Shown here: one piece after another, positions 1 to 12,049 of the stretch
Layout: each line of letters begins with the position of its first letter
Position numbering within the stretch: position 1 is the first letter of the stretch
Source of the DNA: Metallyticus violacea
Taxonomy: Eukaryota; Arthropoda; Insecta; Mantodea; Metallyticidae
Reading direction: 5' to 3'
NCBI GenBank assembly: GCA_030762175.1
Contig: CM060831.1
Span: 141,673,001 to 141,737,000, forward strand
Length of the DNA stretch: 64,000 nucleotides
Position numbers and translations under genes: made by a program
Notes under the pieces: generated by a model
The model's database searches: none
Seen by the model: the letters and a program-made list of their open reading frames with translations, nothing else
What the model was told of the DNA's origin: nothing

Positions 1-275
1 TAATAACGGTTTCAACAACATCGTATACTGCTGGCAAATGTTTATATTATTTCCATGTTAAAGTTATTTACTGTTTTACTGTATTGTTGTTCAAATTTCA
101 AATCTATTTTACATGATTTATATTGTTTTACTCTTCAGTAAATTATATTGATTATTGTTAGAAATCATAAATGATTATTCTTCTTTACTGCATGGTTACT
201 TTTCCATGATCATATTCTGGGGATTTTCTTCCAGAATGCCCCTAAGGTTAAAACTTGTTGCATATCAACGGGATG

Positions 276-320
<45 letters not shown>
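1..320. other. AT-rich intergenic sequence with a TTA microsatellite
   Basis: No coding, RNA or recognisable repeat signal is visible in the first 278 bases. An uninterrupted ATT/TTA trinucleotide run occupies about 279-322 and immediately precedes a degraded SINE. Reading frames here are short and low in complexity. Confidence 0.6.
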
Positions 321-322
<2 letters not shown>

Positions 323-548
323 TAAGACATTCTTTAAAATATTTGATCACTAGCTCCCATTCTAGTCCGGGCGTGAAATAGCCATTAAATGTTGCTAAGA
401 GGCCTTCTTCAGGGTTAAGATTATTTTATATCTACATAAATCTACAATACGGAACCAAAGGCTTTACTCCCCTTCAGAAGGAAGCCTAAAAATCCATTGA
501 CCCTGGTTGGGTTTCAGCTCGTGAACTTGGGTTTACAGGGCAAGTATT
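321..548 (-). repeat. SINE family A, degraded copy lacking its tRNA head
   Basis: The sequence matches the family A body in the reverse sense: tail-derived words such as a degenerate tttaagacattctttaa, then tccgggcgtgaaa, then a cggctttacttcccttccgaagg-like segment and the gggtttacagggcaagta segment. The tRNA-derived head, which should follow at the right end, stops at about 548, exactly where the ~720-bp direct repeat begins. It is more diverged than the other A copies, so it is probably old. Confidence 0.7.
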
Positions 549-1260
549 AATTAGAACTATTTCATGAAATAAATAAGCAATTAAATATAATTTTCCTAAT
601 CTTGACTTACAATATTGTAACAATTGTATATTTTCATTGTGAATAGTTAACCTTTTCAAGCCCTTTTGCAACAGACTAATGTCCATTGTCAGTAATGTCA
701 ATAGAGAACATCCAAAAACGAGTTTAGAAGATTTTCATAAATATAAAATGAATAAGTATATATAATTGAAATTCCATCTTAGAATATTAACAATTGATAA
801 CATGTTATTCTTATGAATACCTACCTATTGAGAATAGATAAAAGTCTACTATTACAGTTGGCACCATTAGATTTACTAATACCAACTGAGAAAAACAAAA
901 CAGAGATAACATTTTACCATTCTAAACAACGTGTTTATTAAAGTGCATAGCTGCTTAGGCAAATATTGTTACATAATATATTAAATGGTTTCATTCTGTT
1001 TAGCTGAATACGCAAAAATAATTGCTTGAGTGAATACATATTGTTAGTTAAATGTACAATTACTGAAAACACAGAAAAGTGGTCATTGATGCGTGCTCAG
1101 GAATTATATAGTAGGGGTATAGAGTGGCTACTCTGACCACAAGACAAATGCATTTTGCGTGATAAAACGGATTTGTTAAAATTTTACAATAATTTTACTG
1201 TGATTGATCAAAATTTAAAATATTGTTTCATTTTATTGGTCGCTTTTTAATGACGTCACA
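547..1260. repeat. ~720-bp dispersed repeat, copy 1
   Basis: This segment aligns by eye over its whole length with 30111-30829 in the same orientation, with substitutions and small indels. Shared landmarks in order are attaattaagact, caatattgtaa, gtcagtaat, aatacctacctatt, gctgaatacgcaaaaa, gaaaacacagaaaagtggtca, gaccacaagacaaatgc and a terminal TGACGTCA at 1252-1259. Homology stops just after that palindrome in both copies. I see no open frame within it and no transposase family I can name. It may be the non-coding end of an unknown mobile element or an old segmental duplication. Confidence 0.8.
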
Positions 1261-2979
1261 TAAGTGAACTATTCACAATATTTCTCGAGATTGTTTTAAC
1301 TTCGAAAGTTGTGCATACTAATTTTTCTCTGCAAGCTAATTTATTTACGACCACCAAAATATACTTTTTGCTCTACAAGTTTGAGTAAATGTTTTATTCC
1401 TATGAGCACCTCTTCTGATCATCTCATTAGAAATATTTACAAAGATTAAGGTAACGGGTACTTTTAATTTTGTTTACAAGTCATAGTTGGACTTTTCCAC
1501 AAACTTTGTAAACCATTGCCGATTTACATGTTATTTTCCTTACTATGTTTCTTTACTGGTGTAAAATAAATCCACGAGACTCGACCTGATGCATTTACTT
1601 TTGGACAACTCGCCTCTGAAGCTTAAACACTACATTTTGCACCATTGATACGTGTTCAGAGCGCGTGATTCGTTCTAATAGGAAGTGCACAGTTTGAAAT
1701 GCTCCTCATAATGTTAAATTCCATGACAGAAAACAAATGCCGAACGCTACTGCGACATGCCCAATAATTTTGATTAGCCCGGACGGTCCAGGCTTTTTAG
1801 TGCTGTCCGGGCTAAGGTCTCTTAGGTCGTGCACCTCTCAGCCGACCTTAGAGCAAACGCTGACATATATTTTTGAACCAGGTAAAAAACCAAAGGTTAG
1901 GTTATGATTAAATTTCTAAAATGTACCAGACACTATTGGAGAGAAGTGGAAAGCAATTTGAAGGTGTTTCAAATGACTGATATTTCTAAAACGGCTGTCT
2001 GCCTGGGATATTTGCTCTAGTTGAGAGATTTTTTTTCGCCATTATGGGGAACATTTGGTCTGCAGAAAGGAATAGATTTTCAGTATCTACTATTAAATTT
2101 ATACTAACGTTAAAATAAATTCAGAACTTTATTGTTCTGAATTTTATGATGTAATTAAAACAATCAAACCATTTCCAAAAAAGAGCATATCTAATGAAAA
2201 ATGCAACTGAATAAATAAAGTTTAATTTTTCAGTAAACTTTAAAATAATTTGAAAAATGAGCCCTGGGTTGAACCCCAAAGTATACAGTAAGCCTACCGA
2301 TAGTGCACACTTTTTGCAATCAAACTATGGACGTTCTTTTCAACTTGGCATCGCTTAGAAAGTTTGAAGACCCTTTCCGGCCAAACTCTTGGATATCTTC
2401 ATTACTCTCCCAACAGTGGGTCTTTTACAACTAGAAAGAGACGGTTGTCTGAAAGAGCTAGTAAGGGAGAGAGGAGACGGAAATCTCCAGCTCATTCTCT
2501 GAATTTCCTCTCGACCTGGATCCTTCAAATTATTGTCAGTTTTTGGGTCAGCAAGGACCAGACGTTAAGTCGAAATTCTCTCGAAGCACGTCAGAATGAG
2601 CTTTTCAAATTCCAAGAGCAGTGAAGAGAATTTTGAAAAATAAATTTTAAGATTTCCTTAACTTACAAGTGTTAACTTATAGAAGAATTCTTCTATTGTG
2701 TGTAATTTTTATTTTAATTTATTACCCACAGTTGTAAAATATGTACATCCTGTTAAGCCCAAAAGGAATGTTGAAACCTGTGAACCACAAATGTTATTAG
2801 TTACTTATTCTTTTTTCGGAATTTGACTTTCAAAGTGTCGTAGGAAATTTTTGGTATAGAGAGCAATTTATTATTTCTGCAAAGATTTAATTTCATTATT
2901 GAGTCATTTCTGTGCCTTTATTTGAACATAATGGTGTACCGGTAAATTCTTTAAATGTGAAATGGATGAATAAGCACGA
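1261..2979. other. Intergenic sequence, nothing recognised
   Basis: The stretch is AT-rich, with a brief more balanced segment at 1760-1860 (a repeated gtccgggctaa word around a gtcc/ggac pair) that looks like local hairpin potential rather than a gene. The 86-codon open frame at 2364-2624 has no recognisable motif and is not supported as a gene. Confidence 0.5.
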
Positions 2980-3172
2980 AGCAAGCGGCCGAGATCGCTG
3001 AGGTGTGAACGGGAAGTCTGCAGTTCGATTTTCTGGTTAAACTTTTTTTTCCATCATTTCTTTAGTTCTGACAAATGGCAAATGCTTACTTCCCCTCCTT
3101 TCCTAATTCATAATTTCATCTCGTTTTTATCAGAATCCACCACCTCACTAGTGAAAACAGGTGTTAAATAAT
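2980..3172 (+). repeat. SINE family B, diverged plus-strand copy
   Basis: A tRNA-like head (gcggccgagatcgctgaggtg) is followed by a B-box-like gcagttcgattttc. Next come the family B body words gacaaatggcaaatgc and caccacctcactagtgaaaacaggtgttaaa. It is strongly diverged. It lies tail-to-tail with the minus-strand B copy that starts about 30 bp downstream. Confidence 0.65.
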
Positions 3173-3202
3173 ATTTAAAAGTAAATACTTGTTATGAACA
3201 AT

Positions 3203-3461
3203 GTTTAACTCCCGTTTTTACTACTGGGGCATCGTGGCGGTGAACACTGATGATACATGAAATGAAATGATAAACGGGGAATTGTTTTTAATTTTATGGA
3301 AGGAAAAATTCCGGGCCTATGGTACATCCCCGGCATTTGCCATTTATGAGGACTTAAAACTGGAAAAAACCTCAGTCAGGGAGGGCGGTCCTTGCAGAAT
3401 CGAATCGCAGACCTCCAGCTCACGAGTCAGCGCCTTAACGACCTCGGCCACCCTTGGCGGT
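3203..3461 (-). repeat. SINE family B, minus-strand copy
   Basis: In the reverse sense the copy runs from a Leu/Ser-tRNA-like head (ggccgaggtcgttaaggcgc) through a body containing the diagnostic tggcaaatgccggg to a tail ending in gtaaaaacgggagttaaa. The frame at 3267-3572 runs through this SINE and is an artefact of it. Confidence 0.85.
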
Positions 3462-3477
3462 ACGTATGTTGTTTCTG

Positions 3478-3676
3478 TCAGCCTCCTTCGTCTAGTGGTT
3501 AACGTCGCTGACAGCAGACCAGGAGGGTCCGGGTTAGATTCCCGGTATCTAATTAGAAAAAGTATAAGTTAAAGTCTGAGGACAATTGGGAAGTTGCCTG
3601 ATAGAGAGGTGGCGACCGGCGGAATGCGGTATGCTGATCACATACAATTCCGCAATACTGCACTCTAACAAGTGAC
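3478..3676 (+). repeat. SINE family C, 3'-shortened copy
   Basis: The head cctccttcgtctagtggttaac has an A-box, and gggttagattcccgg is the B-box; both resemble tRNA-Glu. The body shares gaggacaattgggaagttgcctgatagagaggtgg and gcaatactgcactctaac with the other C copies. The last ~100 bp of the family are missing. Confidence 0.8.
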
Positions 3677-3863
3677 TAAAAAGGCAACCCATGTTACTCC
3701 GTAAAGATTCAGTAAAAGCAGCACAACAATCGCTATACTTGAAATGCAGTATACACTTAGTAGGTTTTTTTTCTTTATAAATTGTTCTCTTTATTTCACT
3801 ACTTGTCATTGCTTAAACACTACCATGAACTTACACTAAATTCAGCAGGTTAGAATCACTAAC

Positions 3864-4201
3864 GACCACCTCCTTGGTCTAATGGTTAGCGTTGCTGACT
3901 GCTGGCCGGGAGGCCGTGTTTCGATTCCGTGTACCTGCTTAGGAATTTTTCTAAGTAAGTAGGGTTTTGAACGGGGTCCACCGAGGCTCTTGAGGACCAT
4001 TGGGGAGCTGCCTGATGGAGAGGTGGCGATCTTAAGCCGCGATATAGCGACCGGCGGGATGCGGTGTGCTGATTACATACCCCCCTGCAATACTGCACTC
4101 TACCAATGATACCACGTGATGTAGGTAGAAGACGCAGCGGTCGTCGAGGTACGCCGAAGGCCCACTTGAGGGTATGGAAAACCAGGCTTAGAAGAAGAAA
4201 A
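3864..4201 (+). repeat. SINE family C, full-length copy with target-site duplication
   Basis: This is the most complete copy of family C, about 338 bp. It has a Glu-tRNA-like head with A-box tggtctaatggttagcg and B-box gtttcgattcc, and a body ending in an A/G-rich tail (gaagaagaaaaag). It is flanked by a perfect 12-bp direct repeat AGAATCACTAAC at 3852-3863 and 4202-4213, which is the expected target-site duplication and fixes both borders. The 107-codon minus-strand frame inside it is not a gene. Confidence 0.9.
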
Positions 4202-4213
4202 AGAATCACTAAC

Positions 4214-6867
4214 AGCTAAAAAAAAGTATATTTAATATGGAAAGACAAGTAGAGGAGGAAATGAACACGCACTAATAACTGTGCGTCGATTGTATATTAG
4301 CTATATAATTTATTCAATAATGAAAGGATTACAGAGAAAATTAAAGGAATATCATACGTGTCTAATTTTGTCCATCACTAAAACCCCGGAATATGTAACC
4401 AATATCGTGGCATGAAAATACATGAGAGTATGTATAGCTTGAAAAAAAAATGTACGGTGATTTTGGGACACCGTGTGTAATTCTGCTTGAGTGTATTTCG
4501 CATTAGTACTGTGAACAAATTATAGTTAATTGTTAAACGGGGGCGTTATTTAGGGCGTTTTCGAGCTAAATCAGATGGAAAATTAGAAAAATTGAGCTCA
4601 CATTTTTGTGTTATATTTTTACACTACTATCTGCAACATGTAAATATAATTTTTTTTTTTTTTTTTGCCAAAAACAGTTTCCATGCAAAAATGCTCCAAA
4701 GTTATAGCGGTCTTTTTTTATAAAACATGGCTCCCTGATTCCGAAAAATAAAAATCCAACAATAGCTCATTTTAGAGCTCAAGTTTTACCAATTATAATG
4801 CTTTGTAAAATATAGTTATTAATTAAAAATTATTGAAAAGTAAAAATATTGCAAGCTTGCAAATTATTTTGGTAAATATACTTTTCTGACTTGTGCTCCT
4901 AGGTAAACGAATATAGAACAAAATGATTTCATGCTTAGAAGTAGAATCCTTATATATCCGTCTTGACTACTGAGACATAGTCGGCACTCTCAAGTCAAAG
5001 TAGAACAGTTGATTTCTCGCTCGGCTCCACATAATTTAGAAAATCCTTTTTTTTTTTTTTTTTTTTAATTGGGAGTTGTTCCTGATGAAATATCTATATA
5101 ATTTGACGCATTTTTTTCAGAGCTAGATCATTCAATCGATATTGTTTTTACTATTTTCCTCAGCGAAGATATAAATATAAATGGAACATATCTATATACG
5201 GCACGTTTATGCAATGTACGCTGTAACTTTTGTAATATCTAGCATTAGTCTTTTAGAGTTTATGTTGCTCAGAATTTTTTATTTTCACAATTTTTTCGCC
5301 ATAAATTTATAATATGAAAACTAGACCATTAATGAACTTAAAGAATAAAGTGCTTTACATAATCATGCACCTCTTAGCTCTCCATACATATAATTTTTAC
5401 AGGTCGATGCTAATTTGTGTGAATTCTTGGTGTAAGTTGGCAAACGTGTCTTTAATTTATTTTGGATATATATGACCAGCCTTACGTTTTCTTATTATTA
5501 TTATTTTAAAACCATGCTTGTAGTGAATGGCGGATTTGTTAATGTCCTAAGTTGACTATGTCCTGCACATAACACCGTAATTGTTAAATGTTTTATGCTT
5601 TTACAATTATTTAGTACAATGAAGTGGCTTAGAAATGTAAAATAACCCACGCTTTTCAGCCTCAAATGTTCAGAAAGTCATAACTGAAAATTACATTAAG
5701 TACTGATGAAATATTTACACCGGTCTATCAAATCATGTAACATTAAAATATCAGGATGGTGTCTTACATTAAGTGAAGGAAAAAAGTAAAGGTAAATTAA
5801 GATAAGTTTAAAACTTGAACTTTTTGTAGCAATATTGAAAGTGTTTTGTGATTTTAAGATTTTTGAATTAGAAAACACGTTAAGTATATATGTAATATCA
5901 AGTAAAGATTTTAAAATATAAGTTTTTTTCTCCGTTCTTGTGACAGACCGAAAGATTTACTTGAATGCTCATATTAGCTGCGTTTCCTCTGTACGACTGA
6001 TGCACTGGATTAATGACATTAATGATTACATAGGCGTCAGTATTTAAGTTAACTAAACTTTTTGGGGGGGGACATCTTTTCCACTACATTATGTTGTACG
6101 ATTATCCGATGAGTTTTTGATGTTTATGATCAACCCCTGCTTCCATTTTCCGAACTTAATTTTCTCTTGCTTCCAAAAGTAGGCCAAGTTCGTCCATTAT
6201 TATTTTTACAGGTAATCAGATCTAATAATTCCCTTTAGATTGTGATATTACGTTCATATTTTAATATCTTTGACATTTGATCCATTCTTTAATTTTATAA
6301 ACCAAGACGTTATCGATTACCCTATTCACAACAATAGAAGGCGTTATTAAATTTTCTTGAAATACGAAAGAATGGTACTCTTTTATTGGAAAAGCAAAGA
6401 AGGCGTTGATGCCGCGATTTAGCGCAATTGACATTCCTGGCTTGGAAGATTATGAGATATTAAATATAACTTTCAATCTAAATCGAGACCCTTGATCTAA
6501 TTCGATTCCGTTTCGCATCTCATACAATTTTGCGGATATTTCAGGCTATGGACAAAAGGAAATTTATTTTTTCTCTCTAAATTGTTCAGTGGAGAAAAAT
6601 ATATCCAAAAGATTTGTCATCTTTTTCAAAAATTAGAACATGAATAAGTTTAAACACTGAAGCTAAAAACATATAATAAAAATTGAGTGGTAAAACAAGA
6701 TTATAATTAATGCCAAAACAAAAATCTTGTCACGATGTCTAAATATATATCCGTAAGGAGGAATGTAATAGGAAATAACACGAGAAAAAATAAGCACATA
6801 TACTATAAGAATGGAAAAAGTACTTCGAACTGATGTATTTTGATGTACAAACAAAAATCTATGGAGA

Positions 6868-6899
<32 letters not shown>
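4214..6899. other. AT-rich intergenic sequence
   Basis: No gene, repeat family or RNA is recognised. Homopolymer T runs occur at about 4652-4666 and 5048-5066, and a G run at 6064-6071. A 33-bp (TTA)n microsatellite at 6869-6901 closes the stretch. Open frames here (for example 5696-5878 and 6663-6854, minus) are short and low in complexity. Confidence 0.5.
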
Positions 6900-6903
<4 letters not shown>

Positions 6904-7184
6904 GTTTATTAACATGCGTTCTTTAACATCTCAGGTCATTAGCGTCCCATTCAATTTAGGGCACGAAATGAGCGAAAATTTTGTACATAGTCCTCTTCTT
7001 CCAGGCTTGAGGTTCTTTTGCGTGACGTAAATGTACGACATTGGACCACAGCTTTACTTCCTTTCCGAAGAAAGCCATACATAGAAATTTTACGCCCGAA
7101 AAAAATTCATCTATCCTGGCCGGGATTGAACCCGCGATTTTGGGTCTACGTGGCAAGTATGATTACCAGTAGAACCGACCGGAG
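6900..7184 (-). repeat. SINE family A, first of an adjacent pair
   Basis: In the reverse sense the copy starts with a degenerate tRNA head (gaccggtcggttctactgg), with B-box gggttcaatcccgg. It continues through the body with cttcggaaaggaagtaaag and gacctgagatgttaaagaacg, and ends in an AT-rich tail that meets the (TTA)n run. Overlapping frames on both strands are translations of this SINE. Confidence 0.85.
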
Positions 7185-7199
7185 ATGTAACTTTTGTTA

Positions 7200-7487
7200 A
7201 TTTGGTTTATTTACGGATGCTGTGTAACATCTCAGGTCATCACCGTTCCATTCAATTTAGGGCATGAAATGAGCGAAAATTTTGCTCAGAGGCCTCTTCT
7301 TTCAGGCTTGAGGCTCTTTTTCGTGCCTTAAATCTCGACACGGGATCCACAGCTTTACTTTCCTTCCGAGGGAAGTCATACTTGGAATTTTTACGTCAAA
7401 AAATATCCATCAACCCTAGCCGGGACTGAACCCGCGATAGTTGGGGTTTAGGAGGCAAGTATAGTTACCACTACACACCAGGACCGA
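7200..7487 (-). repeat. SINE family A, second of an adjacent pair
   Basis: The copy has the same orientation as the preceding one and is separated from its head by about 15 bp. The head (cggtcctggtgtgtagtggtaact in the reverse sense), B-box and body are all recognisable. The two copies differ by many substitutions, so they look like independent insertions rather than a recent tandem duplication. Confidence 0.87.
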
Positions 7488-8287
7488 TATACTACGAGAA
7501 CGTATAGCAGGTTAACAGATAAATGAAGGGAAATCCAAGATGAACTGCTTTTGCAGCTTTATACTATAAACTTTCTATACCGCAACTGAAATCTTGGTTG
7601 CTGAATTCTATCGTTCGTGGCAACTAATAAGCGAAAGATTAACCGGCTCATGTTGAAATTCCGCCATCGTACTTCGTTTACCTACCGGTAAACAAGAGGC
7701 GAAATATTCCTCAGAGAAACTCTGGTATGTATTGGCGGCGCGCAAGTCATTTGTTATTGTTGACTTAACACGCAATTAACACAGGGAAGCTTGGGCATTT
7801 CGCGGGATGGAATTATGAGTGCTTGTGTCACAAAGCTGGCTTTACTACCTGCATTTTCCTTTAAATTGCCTGCAAAATAAAGGAATGGCATAAATGAATA
7901 AAAATCGATAATATGTATTGCTAATTGTTAACAAATTGAGCAGTTATTAGGCATGTATGTCATCGAAACACTAAAACGAATGATTATTATTGCCGAAATA
8001 TTTACTATTGATGCTAAAGTTAAGTCGCCGCGTTGGTGGCGATTGACGATTTATGTTGGTACTACTCTCTCCTCAGCTTTAAAGCCTGCGCGAATGTTAC
8101 GACAGTATACAAAATTTAATGCTGAATCGAATTCTTAATAATTCTGATCAAATGACTGCAGAAGTTTCATTTTAATGCTTTTTTAATGCTGGAAAATGTA
8201 AAAAAATCACTGAAAAGTTTTCCACTGAGTAATTATTAATACTGACATTAAAATAAACTGCGTAATCTTTGTTGTTATTATTATTAT
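7488..8287. other. Intergenic sequence, nothing recognised
   Basis: The composition is slightly richer in GC near 7660-7760 (contains ggcggcgcgc), but no conserved frame or RNA signal is visible. The 61-codon frame at 7953-8138 has no recognisable motif. Confidence 0.45.
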
Positions 8288-8392
<105 letters not shown>

Positions 8393-8904
8393 AGGTTGAA
8401 TTAAACTGTTCTAATGTCGTAAAATGTGCTAAGAATTAATACAGAAAAATTAACAACTCAAGGGTATTTGGGTATTGAAATTTGCTTTGGATAATGATTT
8501 ATTTTATACAGTAGCTCTGCAGGGCACAACTCTCATCTCTTTACGATATTCTCCTCTCCATCCTCCACTTGGTTATCGGGTAATGAATGTCATATGAGGA
8601 AACGTCTGTAAAGCCCGGAAAACACAGTATACTGTTTTCAGAGCTGAGTCATTTATGCTAATTATAAAACTAAGCTACGATCGTTAGTTCCTTAATCTAA
8701 CATTTCTGCGTCCCGGTAAAAATTTTAAACGTTATACTTCCTCAGCTAAACACAATATAGGAATTTAGGAGAAAAATAAACTATTATTAATATATAAAAA
8801 TGATTGACCGTCATTTAGAAACCACTAATAAACAAGGCAACCTGAAAACCACAATAAAAAAACATGATTTATATTCATTAATTAATGTGGTTTGACTTGT
8901 TTGA

Positions 8905-9190
8905 TTTGGTTTATTTACGGACGCTCTTTAACATCTCAGGTCATCAGCGTCCCATTCAATTCCGGGCGTGAAACGGCCGACAAATTTTGCTCAGAGGCCT
9001 CTTCTTTCAGGCTTGAGGTTCTTTTTCGTGCCGTAAATGTACGACACGGGACCCACGGCTTTACTTCCCTTCCGAAGGAAGCCATGCTTAGGATTTTTAA
9101 GTCCAAAAACAATTCATGATCCTGGCCGGGTTTGAACCCGCGATCTTGGGTTTACGAGCAAGTGTGATTACCACTACACCACCAGGACCG
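8905..9190 (-). repeat. SINE family A with target-site duplication
   Basis: This is a well preserved A copy. On the minus strand it starts cggtcctggtggtgtagtgg (A-box), has B-box gggttcaaacccggcc, and ends at the taaataaacc tail. The direct repeat TAATGTGGT occurs at 8883-8891 and 9196-9204, a plausible 9-bp target-site duplication. The frame at 8892-9119 is the SINE read antisense. Confidence 0.92.
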
Positions 9191-9204
9191 AAAAATAATG
9201 TGGT

Positions 9205-11250
9205 ACTCAACACAATTATTAATGACCTTTTATTTCATTGACAAACACTGAAAGCCCTTATCTATTATTAAAATATTAAATACGTGTTCTTACAGTTAAC
9301 GTTATAATTAATGGATCTTTAACTTCTAGCTTAAAGGCTTTCGTTAGACACACGTGTTAGCTGCGGCGATAGCAGCGACACCCGATGAATTCATTGAGAA
9401 GTACACTAGAAGCAGCAACATCAAATTTGTCCCCACTGTGCTATCAATACAAGGAAAGTTGAAACTTTTCCAACAGCAGTCTCCATCTATGAACTAGGTT
9501 TCAGTGACAATATTTCGTATAAGTTCAGAACCTTGCAATTTGAATTGCCAAGAAGCTTAGAATGTAATCATTTGCATTTTCTTTCTCGAGTTGCTGTTTT
9601 TAAAAAAGATATCTTCTGCCATGCGCTTGCTTACTGCGTTTCAAATTAATTTCTTGCGACTTATTGTGATTTCCGTTGATAACCCTGGGTACAGTTTCAT
9701 TGGTAAAGTGTAACCTTCGCAACAACTGACTTTTATGAAGAATGTCAACAGCAAAGTCAACAAGTCACTGAGCTCGCTCAGAGTAAGTCCAAAGTAATGG
9801 GTATACTTATATTTTAGAATTAAACAGAGGGCAGCGTACTGTCCCCCTGCCACTTGTATTTAAAATTGCCTATACTTCCTCTTTCATTTTAAGATGTTGT
9901 ACACACTTAAACTAAATGAAAATGTATTCATAAAAGGGTTAATATTAATTTACGAAATATCCTTAGCTATTAAAACTAAAGAACATCACTAATTTCAACG
10001 GAATTGTTTAAATCCAAACAAGTCATCTAATAAACAGATCAATCAAAGTAAAAGCGAAGAGCTACTTAATTCCTGTTAGTTAAGGAGACGAGGGTAGGGA
10101 GAATTGGATCACATTAGAATGCAGAAGTCCTTGTTGTGGGAAACTCTATACATTTTTACTCATTTGCTTTCTCAGATGTCAGTAAATTGTTGAACAATAT
10201 TAACAATATTTCAAATAAATTTTCATAAGAATTTCAACGTTTTTTGAAAATATTTTGTGTCAATCTTTTCTTTAGTATTTACAATCTTTAGTTGTGTTCA
10301 GGATATGTTTTAAATGTAAGTTTTATAACTGCGGTAAAGCCTATTAATTAATCAAATATTTAATTTTATTCCATAAATTTTGTTTAAAGATGGAATGGAA
10401 AATTACTGAATTCTTTGTTATTATTTCTAGTTTCTTCCATATTTACATAGTGATCAACACAAACTTAGAAATATTATCTCTTCCGAAAGTTTTTTGTTTT
10501 TAATTTGCACGTTTCCCATCAAAACTTTAATAAAATGTTTCCGCCAACCATAATAAAGATCACAATAATTTCATAAATATGTAAGTAAAGTAGTTGTAAA
10601 ATAAGTATAGAAACTTCATAATTGACACCTGATACGTAAACTTAATCTTATTTATAGTCCCTAACATATTAGAACTTAGAATGTAATGCGATCTCTAAAG
10701 TAGCTCCAGTTATTTTTATTTGTCTGTCAAATTAAGTAGAAACTTTTGTTTTTCTTGCGCTAATAGCTTAAAAGTTGAGTGAGGTGAAAAGGTGAAACTT
10801 TCTGAGAAGATTTTAGGAAATGGAGAAAAGCGATTTTCGTCTGCACAAGAAAGATTTAAAGCCAGTTAATGCTTGAAGGTATGCTTGACGTCTGGGGCTA
10901 ATGCTGCTTTATAGAAAACAGTAGAACTGGTCTCTGCGATCTGCGAGTCGGTCGCAAACTGTGTGCAAGCAGGGGATTTGACTGTATTTGTAATCTACTC
11001 AAAAACTATCGTTTAGCAAAACCACAGGCTTTTCAAATAGTACAATTAAAATCTTAATTAACAACTATTTGAGACTTAATAATGTATCCGCAAGTTAGGT
11101 CCACGAACGTTGATGTATGAACAAACGCGAGAAAAACAATTTGGCCCCGTTTTGTTTAGACAAATATTTCTGGATCTCTTTGTTATAGGTGATGAAAAAT
11201 TCTGAGTCTAAATCTAGAGTTTAGTGTCTGTTCCTCTGCAGGCAAGATTA
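9205..11250. other. AT-rich intergenic sequence
   Basis: No gene or repeat is recognised. A 70-codon minus frame at 9641-9853 has no identifiable domain. The segment 10740-10990 is somewhat less AT-rich but carries no conserved frame. Confidence 0.45.
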
Positions 11251-11256
11251 TGAATA

Positions 11257-11598
11257 TTGTTTTCGGATGCTGAGGAAATTTTAATGATGATTATCTGGAA
11301 TCCTGACCATACAAACACGGACCAGTACTACAGATCTTTAATTAAGCAACTTCAGGATTCATTTAATGAGAGAAGAAGAGGAAACTATCGCGTATCATTA
11401 TCTTTCATGGGAATCTTTCCTCGTTTCTTAGGATACAATTCTTAATGCTGGATTCGTAGTAATAATACATCCACTATAATCACCCGATCTAGCTCTAAGT
11501 GAATTTTGTTTATTTTCTAAACTAAAGGAAGGAAAGTGCTTTGAAGCGAAATTTGAGAGCTATGACGGTATTATTGCGGCGGTCAATACTTCTATTGG
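11257..11598 (+). pseudogene. Mariner-like transposase, C-terminal relic
   Basis: Translated pieces in shifting frames follow the mariner catalytic half in the right order. First comes a segment with QYYRSLIKQLQDSFNERRRG (about 11318-11377), matching the usual region before the second aspartate. Then follows the SPDLALSEFCLFSK motif (about 11485-11525), corresponding to the SPD-APSD-LF signature around the third aspartate, and then an E-FES-DGIIAAVN stretch. In the last motif the third catalytic D appears as E. The N-terminal DNA-binding half is absent and frames change at least once, so this is a dead fragment. SINE D abuts its right end. Confidence 0.75.
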
Positions 11599-11790
11599 CG
11601 CCTCCATGGTCTAGTAGTAAACACCTAACGTTTGCGACTATGAAGCCGAGGTCCTGGGTTCCTACTCTCGGCTGTCTGGGGAAGGTTTTTTTTTTTCCGG
11701 AGTTTTTCCTTACCCTGAGAAGGTGAATACCAGATAGCTGTAAGGCCCCAAGGACTCTGTAATAATTCATTTCATTTACCCCTACACACT
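11599..11790 (+). repeat. SINE family D, plus-strand copy
   Basis: The tRNA-like head gcgcctccatggtctagtagtaaac and B-box ggtcctgggttcc are followed by a pyrimidine run. The body reads ttttccttaccctgagaaggtgaa, and the end aattcatttcattt is shared with the minus-strand copy near 42.3 kb. The pair of overlapping 60-80 codon frames on opposite strands is explained by this SINE. Confidence 0.75.
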
Positions 11791-12049
11791 TACACCTATA
11801 GTATTCAGTCCAAAATCAGACGTCACGAAAAGACGGGTGCAGTCAAAGCGACAAAAAAGATAAAAACATAAGGTAGGACTTCTGTAATGCAGACATTGAA
11901 TCTTTTAACAAATTCCGAAAGAATGTCCTTATTGTACCCATGAAACGTTTTTGAACAATTTCTTCAAATATCCATCGATCTTACTAATAGTACAAAAATG
12001 ACAATGAATTTTTTTTCTCAACAAAATGCGGCATATAATCAATTCATCC

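Noticed and set aside
3886..4209. 107-codon minus frame
   Set aside because: It lies entirely within a SINE C copy bounded by a target-site duplication.
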